Below, piece by piece: positions 59,337-64,000 of a DNA stretch of 64,000 nucleotides (position 1 is the first letter of the stretch; each line of letters opens with the position of its first letter). Location of the stretch: the NCBI RefSeq assembly GCF_014639535.1, contig NZ_BMGA01000008.1, positions 1-64,000 of the forward strand. The letters run 5' to 3'. The notes under the pieces are model-generated. The model searched no databases. It was not told where the DNA came from and saw only the letters and a program-made list of their open reading frames with translations. The position numbers were made by a program, and so were the translations under genes. Origin of the DNA: Flavobacterium palustre. GTDB taxonomy: Bacteria; Bacteroidota; Bacteroidia; Flavobacteriales; Flavobacteriaceae.

Positions 59337-60917
59337 TTAGTGCATAGCATCGGCAGGATTGACTTTGTTTTTTCCTTTTTTGATTAATAAAATAAAAGGA
59401 ATACAGCATAAAAACAGTAAGCCTAAATAAAGAAAAATATCCATATAAGCCAGTACAGTACTCTGTTTTATTACCGAAAAATCCAACACTTCGTATGCTT
59501 TTTTAAGTGATTCATTAATTGAATATCCTTTTGCTATAAAAGCTTGTTGCAATTGGTTGAGGCGATTTTGTACCTCTAATTTACTACCGTCTAAATTAGC
59601 AACTAAATTCACCCGATGGGTTTGCGTCAGTCGGGTAATAAAAGTGGTAATGATGGCAATACCAAATGAACCTCCTAATTGTCGCATCATTCCTGTGAAA
59701 GCAGCTCCTTCGCCAATATTTTTCCCTTTTAATGTAGAAAGTGACAATGTCGTTATTGGTACAAACAGTAATCCTAAACCAATCCCTCTTAAGATTAAAG
59801 GCCAAAACATGTGTTCGACACCGGTATCCGGAGTCATGTTGTAATACATGCTCAGGGTAAAAATGAAGAATATTAAGAAACCTATAGCTACCATATAACT
59901 TTGTGGCACTCCTTTTTGAATCATCTTACCCACAAACGGCATCATAATCGCTGTTGTAATCGATCCTGGAATTAACAATAATCCGGCATCAGTAGCAGTC
60001 CAGCCTAAAATGGATTGAGTGTAGATAGGAATGATTAATGTTGAACCATAAAGACCAAATCCCATGATGAAACTCATGATGGTTCCAATTCTTAAATTTC
60101 CGTCTTTTAATACACTTAAATTCACAATTGGATATTTATAAACCAATTGTCGCCAAATAAATAATAGCAGTCCAAATAAGGAAACAATACTTAGGGTAAC
60201 AATTAAATCATCGTTAAACCAATCGTCCTGTTGACCGTGTTCCAATACAAATTGCAACGAACCAATGAAGGTTGCCAAAAGAATGATTCCATACCAATCC
60301 ACCTGATTGGATTTTAATTTTTCACCATATTTCGGACTTCTGACAAAGGTTAATGTTAAAAGCGTAGCAATAATTCCCAACGGGATATTGATATAAAAAA
60401 TATAAGGCCATGAAAAATTATCTACTAAATAACCTCCTAATGGTGGTCCCAGCGTAGGTCCTACAATTACACCCATTCCGTAAATAGCCTGTGCCATTCC
60501 GCGTTTGGCAATAGGATAACTTTCGGTAATGATGGTTTGAGCGGTTACCAGCAAAGCACCGCCGCCTAAACCCTGAACAAATCGAAAAGTTACCAGTTCC
60601 CATATATTGGTTGCATTTCCACACAAGAAAGAAGCAACGGTAAATATGATAATCGAAACAGCAAAATAATTACGTCTTCCAAATTGTTGTGAAAGCCAGC
60701 TTGTCATAGGGATTACAATAACGTTGGCAATGGCATAGGCCGTAATAACCCAGGCAACATCTGTTAAAGTCGCTCCCAGACTTCCTCTCATGTTGGTCAA
60801 AGCCACATTGACAATAGTGGTATCTACAATTTCCAGCAAGGCACAAAGTACCGCTGTAATTGTGATGATAACTCTTCTAAAGCCATATTCTACTAAATCG
60901 TCTTCTGCTAGTACCAT
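59337..60917 (-). CDS. DHA2-family drug efflux permease (EmrB-like)
   Basis: 526 residues with about 14 membrane segments. EmrB/QacA marks: VDTTIVNVALTNMRGSLGA, WLSQQFGRRNYF, and motif C GVIVGPTLGPPLGGYL. Exports lipophilic drugs with the EmrA and TolC partners upstream. A gap of about 375 nt with a dispersed repeat separates it from emrA. Confidence 0.92.
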   Translation of the reverse strand: MVLAEDDLVEYGFRRVIITITAVLCALLEIVDTTIVNVALTNMRGSLGATLTDVAWVITAYAIANVIVIPMTSWLSQQFGRRNYFAVSIIIFTVASFLCGNATNIWELVTFRFVQGLGGGALLVTAQTIITESYPIAKRGMAQAIYGMGVIVGPTLGPPLGGYLVDNFSWPYIFYINIPLGIIATLLTLTFVRSPKYGEKLKSNQVDWYGIILLATFIGSLQFVLEHGQQDDWFNDDLIVTLSIVSLFGLLLFIWRQLVYKYPIVNLSVLKDGNLRIGTIMSFIMGFGLYGSTLIIPIYTQSILGWTATDAGLLLIPGSITTAIMMPFVGKMIQKGVPQSYMVAIGFLIFFIFTLSMYYNMTPDTGVEHMFWPLILRGIGLGLLFVPITTLSLSTLKGKNIGEGAAFTGMMRQLGGSFGIAIITTFITRLTQTHRVNLVANLDGSKLEVQNRLNQLQQAFIAKGYSINESLKKAYEVLDFSVIKQSTVLAYMDIFLYLGLLFLCCIPFILLIKKGKNKVNPADAMH

Positions 60918-61292
60918 TTATTATACTTTATTGTTTTGGTCTAATTCTGTTTGTTATTTTATACTCGAAGGTGTATTGTCAAAGCGTCTGTTCGAGTGTT
61001 TTGCGTAATGAAATGAAGCAAAATGTCCCGATAGCTATCGGGACGATAACCCGTTTTTGATTGTAAATTTTTCTTTTTTGCTTGATCAAAAAAGAAACAA
61101 AAAAATCAAGTCTTACGCTTCCTCATCGGTCAAATTAGTTTTCGAATGCTAAAAGAAAAGAACTCGCTGCGCTCAAACAGCTTTTCTTTTTACGCATTCT
61201 TCAAACATTTGACACTCGACTGCGGAAGCTAAGGACGCCCGAAATCCGGAAATAACAATGATTTGATTTCTAATTGAATTAAACCTCTACAG
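60918..61292. repeat. Dispersed intergenic repeat between emrA and emrB
   Basis: TCCCGATAGCTATCGGGA (61025-61042) is a perfect palindrome. From 61050 to 61235 the sequence is the inverse of the repeat at 52845-53105, lacking the two short inserts. No gene is visible. Confidence 0.65.
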
Positions 61293-62372
61293 TTATTTTA
61301 TATGTACATCTACATCCACATTCATTCCCGGACGTAATAGTTTTACTTTTTCAATATCATTGCTGGCATCAATACTAATTTTTACAGGCAAACGCTGAAT
61401 GGTTTTTACAAAGTTTCCGGTTGCATTATCCGGAGGCAAAATTGAAAAACGAGATCCTGTTGCAGGAGAAAACGAAGTAATTGTTCCTTTAAATTCATAA
61501 TCAGGGTAAGCATCGACTTTTAAAGCTACTTTTTGTCCTGCTACCATTTTGTTAAGTTGTGTTTCTTTGAAATTAGCAATTACCCAAGCTTCATTGTTGT
61601 TGATGATGTAAAACAAAGATTGTCCCGGTTGTACTAATTGTCCCGGTTGGATATCAATTTTAGAAACCTGTCCGTCAATTGCAGCAGTAACCACTGTATA
61701 GCTTAAGTTTAATTTAGCCGATTCTAATAAAGCCTGAGCTCTTTTGATGTTGGCAGCAGCTACATCCGTTTCTTTGTTAGAAACTACTGATTTTGCCTGA
61801 ATAACTGATTTTTGAAAGTTGCTTGCTCTTTCTTGTTGTTGTAAAATACGTACCTGATTCTCTGCTTCTTGTTTGGCTGCCAAAGCTTGTTCGTATTGTT
61901 GCTTAGTAATGGTATGATTTTTATACAAATTGCTGTAACGGTTGAAATCATTGGTTGCCAAACCTAATTTGATTTTAGCACTTTGAATATTTCCGCCTGC
62001 TGATTTTACATTCGCATCTGATACGGAGATATTAGCCAAAATGCTTCCAATATCTGCTTTTGAAACTTCAAAATTTCCTTCGGCTGCTGCTAATGCTGCT
62101 GTGGCTTCGTCAATTTTTAATTGATAGTCTCTCTGATCAATAGTAAATAGAGTATCTCCCTTTTTTACAAAATCATTGTCTTTGATGTACACTTTTTTTA
62201 CATAACCCGAAACTCTTGGGATAATGGGAGTCATGTATTTCTCTATCTGGGCATCATCAGTGCCTTCGTGTGATAGTGAATGAATGTATTTGTAAGAACC
62301 ATATATAACGCCTAATAGAATTAAGGAAGCTATTATAACGATAAATTTTTTATTTGTTTTTTTCTTTTCCAT
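61293..62372 (-). CDS. Membrane-fusion protein of the efflux pump (EmrA/HlyD family)
   Basis: 359 residues. One N-terminal membrane anchor (KFIVIIASLILLGVIYGSY), a lipoyl-type domain (SGYVKKVYIKDNDFVKKGDT ... IDGQVSKIDIQPGQLVQPGQ), a coiled-coil hairpin at about 90-210 and a beta barrel at the end. Bridges EmrB to TolC. 12 nt after tolC. Confidence 0.92.
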   Translation of the reverse strand: MEKKKTNKKFIVIIASLILLGVIYGSYKYIHSLSHEGTDDAQIEKYMTPIIPRVSGYVKKVYIKDNDFVKKGDTLFTIDQRDYQLKIDEATAALAAAEGNFEVSKADIGSILANISVSDANVKSAGGNIQSAKIKLGLATNDFNRYSNLYKNHTITKQQYEQALAAKQEAENQVRILQQQERASNFQKSVIQAKSVVSNKETDVAAANIKRAQALLESAKLNLSYTVVTAAIDGQVSKIDIQPGQLVQPGQSLFYIINNNEAWVIANFKETQLNKMVAGQKVALKVDAYPDYEFKGTITSFSPATGSRFSILPPDNATGNFVKTIQRLPVKISIDASNDIEKVKLLRPGMNVDVDVHIK

Positions 62373-62384
62373 TTTAGGTATCGA

Positions 62385-63716
62385 TTATATTTTAGAAAGC
62401 TTGAAAGTTTGGTTTAGTTGTCCTGTTGCAGCTAATAAATTGTAATATTTTTGAGTTACATCAGCCTTTGCTACTGTGTTGTTGATTTTGGCACTTAATT
62501 GCTCGACATCGGCTTCTAGTAAATCATTGGTGTCAGCAAGACCGTTGTCGTATTTGTCTTTTAAAATTCGGTAATTTTCACTTGCCTGTTCAACTGCCAG
62601 AGCATAAACTTCTTTTTGTTTTATTGCCAAATCATAGTCTTCAATTGCTTTTTGGACCTGAATTTTGATGTAATCGGTAAGCATCATTTCAGAAGCCTGT
62701 AATTCTTTGGCCTGGCTTTTGGCTACTTTTACTTCAGTTGCATTTTTAAAAATGTTACTTAAATTATACGAGATTCCTACTCCAAAATTCATTGCATTTT
62801 GAACCATTACCACATTTTTTAAATCCAAAGTAGTATATCCGCCAATCAGTGAAAGAGAAGGGTAGTAGCCGCTTCGCGCCACTTTTATATTGGCCTCACT
62901 TGCTTTTTCCTGAAGACGAATGGCTTCTAAATCCTTACGGTTTTCCAATGCCGGATTTTCATCGGCAGGAATGTTGTTCATTTCAAAATTGTAGAAATCA
63001 CTTTCTTTAATTTCGATTATTGTTTTAGGATCCAGTTTCAGGAAGTTGGTTAACTCATAATTGATAACGTTTAAATTACTTTTGGCCTGGTCTAAAGACA
63101 ATTGGACTTTAGAAAGCTGTAATTGTGTTTTCAACAAATCGTTTTTTGGAACAATTTCGTTTTTTTCCAATTCCGTAAAATCCTTTACACGTTGCTGGGC
63201 GCTTTTGTAATTTTCGTTCAGCAATTCAACTGTTTTTTGAGCTTTGTACAAAGCTGCATAATAGTTGATGGCTTTCATTGCTGTTTCTTCTTTGGTTTGC
63301 AAAGCATTAGCCGTTTCTGCCTGATACAAATTATCCGAAACTTTGATGCTGTTTTTTAATTTAAAACCGGAGAAAATAGGCAAAGAGGCATTAATTTGCC
63401 CTAAAACCAATTGATCTACATTGGGGGCTTTTGTATCCGATTCGCTTTCGGCGCTGTTGTTTTTTAAATTAACAGTAGCCTTAGTCAGTCGTTGGTATTG
63501 AGCCGAAGCTTTCACCTCAGGATAAATATTGTTTTTTACCGATTGCAACTCGTGTTTTTTAGTGGCTACTTTGGCATTGGCCAAATTGACTTCGTTGCTT
63601 TTCTCCCATGCAAGATGAACGGCATCGTTGAGCGATAAATTCTTTTTTTGTTGTGCTTTTGCAGAGATGATTCCCAGAAATACAATCCCTAAAAGCAGTA
63701 ATTTTCTAGCTTTCAT
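62385..63716 (-). CDS. Outer-membrane efflux protein (TolC family)
   Basis: 443 residues with a signal peptide (LLLGIVFLGIISAKAQ). OEP repeats: LSLNDAVHLAWEKSNEVNLA, ... KIQVQKAIEDYDLAIKQKEV, and ... YDNGLADTNDLLEADVEQLS. Forms the outer-membrane channel of the pump. Its start overlaps the end of the TetR gene by 11 nt. Confidence 0.92.
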   Translation of the reverse strand: MKARKLLLLGIVFLGIISAKAQQKKNLSLNDAVHLAWEKSNEVNLANAKVATKKHELQSVKNNIYPEVKASAQYQRLTKATVNLKNNSAESESDTKAPNVDQLVLGQINASLPIFSGFKLKNSIKVSDNLYQAETANALQTKEETAMKAINYYAALYKAQKTVELLNENYKSAQQRVKDFTELEKNEIVPKNDLLKTQLQLSKVQLSLDQAKSNLNVINYELTNFLKLDPKTIIEIKESDFYNFEMNNIPADENPALENRKDLEAIRLQEKASEANIKVARSGYYPSLSLIGGYTTLDLKNVVMVQNAMNFGVGISYNLSNIFKNATEVKVAKSQAKELQASEMMLTDYIKIQVQKAIEDYDLAIKQKEVYALAVEQASENYRILKDKYDNGLADTNDLLEADVEQLSAKINNTVAKADVTQKYYNLLAATGQLNQTFKLSKI

Positions 63717-64000
63717 ATATAAGAAGTGCTTTTATTGTTTGTTGAATGTGGGTTTTAAGTTGGGTTTGTACATAATTTTCAAATTGTTCGTCTGTTTCCA
63801 GATTAAAAAGTTTTTTGAAATAGGCTTTATTCATCGTAAAATGAAAAAACGTACCCATTATTGTTGGAGATATCAACGGAATAATGACATCTTTTCTAAA
63901 AATTCCTTTTTGTTGTCCTTCGTGGATAATGGTTTCTAAGGATTTTAAATTTCGGTCTCTCACTTCATTTAAGACTTTTAATTTATCCTCTTTCTCCTCT
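63706..64000 (-). CDS. TetR-type regulator, C-terminal part (runs off the right edge)
   Basis: The frame is open to the window edge. The visible 97 residues are helical, ending HIQQTIKALLIYES, with LETIIHEGQQKGIFRKDVII as in TetR ligand-binding domains. The N-terminal helix-turn-helix is outside. First gene of the efflux operon; probably its repressor. Confidence 0.75.
   Translation of the reverse strand, partial: EEKEDKLKVLNEVRDRNLKSLETIIHEGQQKGIFRKDVIIPLISPTIMGTFFHFTMNKAYFKKLFNLETDEQFENYVQTQLKTHIQQTIKALLIYES

Overview
The window looks like a chromosome segment from a Flavobacterium or a close relative in the Flavobacteriaceae. The DNA is AT-rich. Promoters fit the Bacteroidetes pattern TTTG then about 20 nt then TAnnTTTG. 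Many signal peptides end in AQ or SQ, and there is a large surface protein with near-identical 80-residue tandem repeats. No 16S gene or other decisive marker is present, so the genus is an inference.

Host left arm (1-9783). The 5' part of a giant secreted repeat protein runs off the left edge. Next comes a minus-strand operon for an extracytoplasmic flavin/iron redox module: ankyrin-repeat exported protein, DUF2271 protein, PepSY-membrane/flavodoxin/FAD-NADPH reductase, and ApbE FMN transferase. A perfect 13-bp inverted repeat lies upstream. A VOC/glyoxalase protein follows, then two orphan genes, each framed by short inverted repeats and separated by a 127-bp attC-like imperfect palindrome.

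Mu-like transposable prophage (about 9784-48165, about 38.4 kb). From the left it holds end sites, a LexA/CI-type repressor facing left, a divergent early promoter/operator, a small HTH protein, MuA-type DDE transposase, MuB-type AAA ATPase, and a train of tightly coupled small early genes that includes a RecA-like ATPase, a DUF3164-like protein, a class II tRNA-like sequence and zinc-ribbon proteins. An AT-rich cargo block follows (ParB-like protein, Dam-type adenine methylase, membrane coiled-coil protein). The packaging/portal/MuF block (23267-29591) is inverted and faces away from the rest of the late genes. The rightward late operon has protease/scaffold, major capsid, sheath, tube, a frameshifted tail chaperone, tape measure, baseplate, fibres, holin-like protein, glucosaminidase and a spanin-like lipoprotein. 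At the right end, after a 99-nt nested hairpin, comes a coupled set: a 44-aa protein, an ABC-type ATPase joined through an A10 slippery run to a GNAT domain, and a formyltransferase-like protein. This last set is the best candidate for an uncharacterised (Mom-like) DNA-modification system. The phage appears to have landed inside a dispersed chromosomal repeat whose halves lie on either side of it.

Host right arm (48166-64000). Dihydrolipoamide dehydrogenase is followed by a cobalamin uptake and salvage locus: BtuC, BtuF, a Cys-rich protein, CobU, a BluB-CobT fusion, CobS, CobC, a cobalamin riboswitch and a BtuB-like TonB receptor. A tripartite drug-efflux operon (TetR end, TolC, EmrA, EmrB) reads leftward to the right edge. 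Large dispersed repeats fill several intergenic gaps here.

The phage carries one textbook -1 frameshift signal (A AAA AAG in the tail chaperone) and two A10 runs, at portal/MuF and ATPase/GNAT, where the downstream frame also lies at -1. The A10 cases could be programmed slippage or homopolymer sequencing errors; sequence alone cannot decide.
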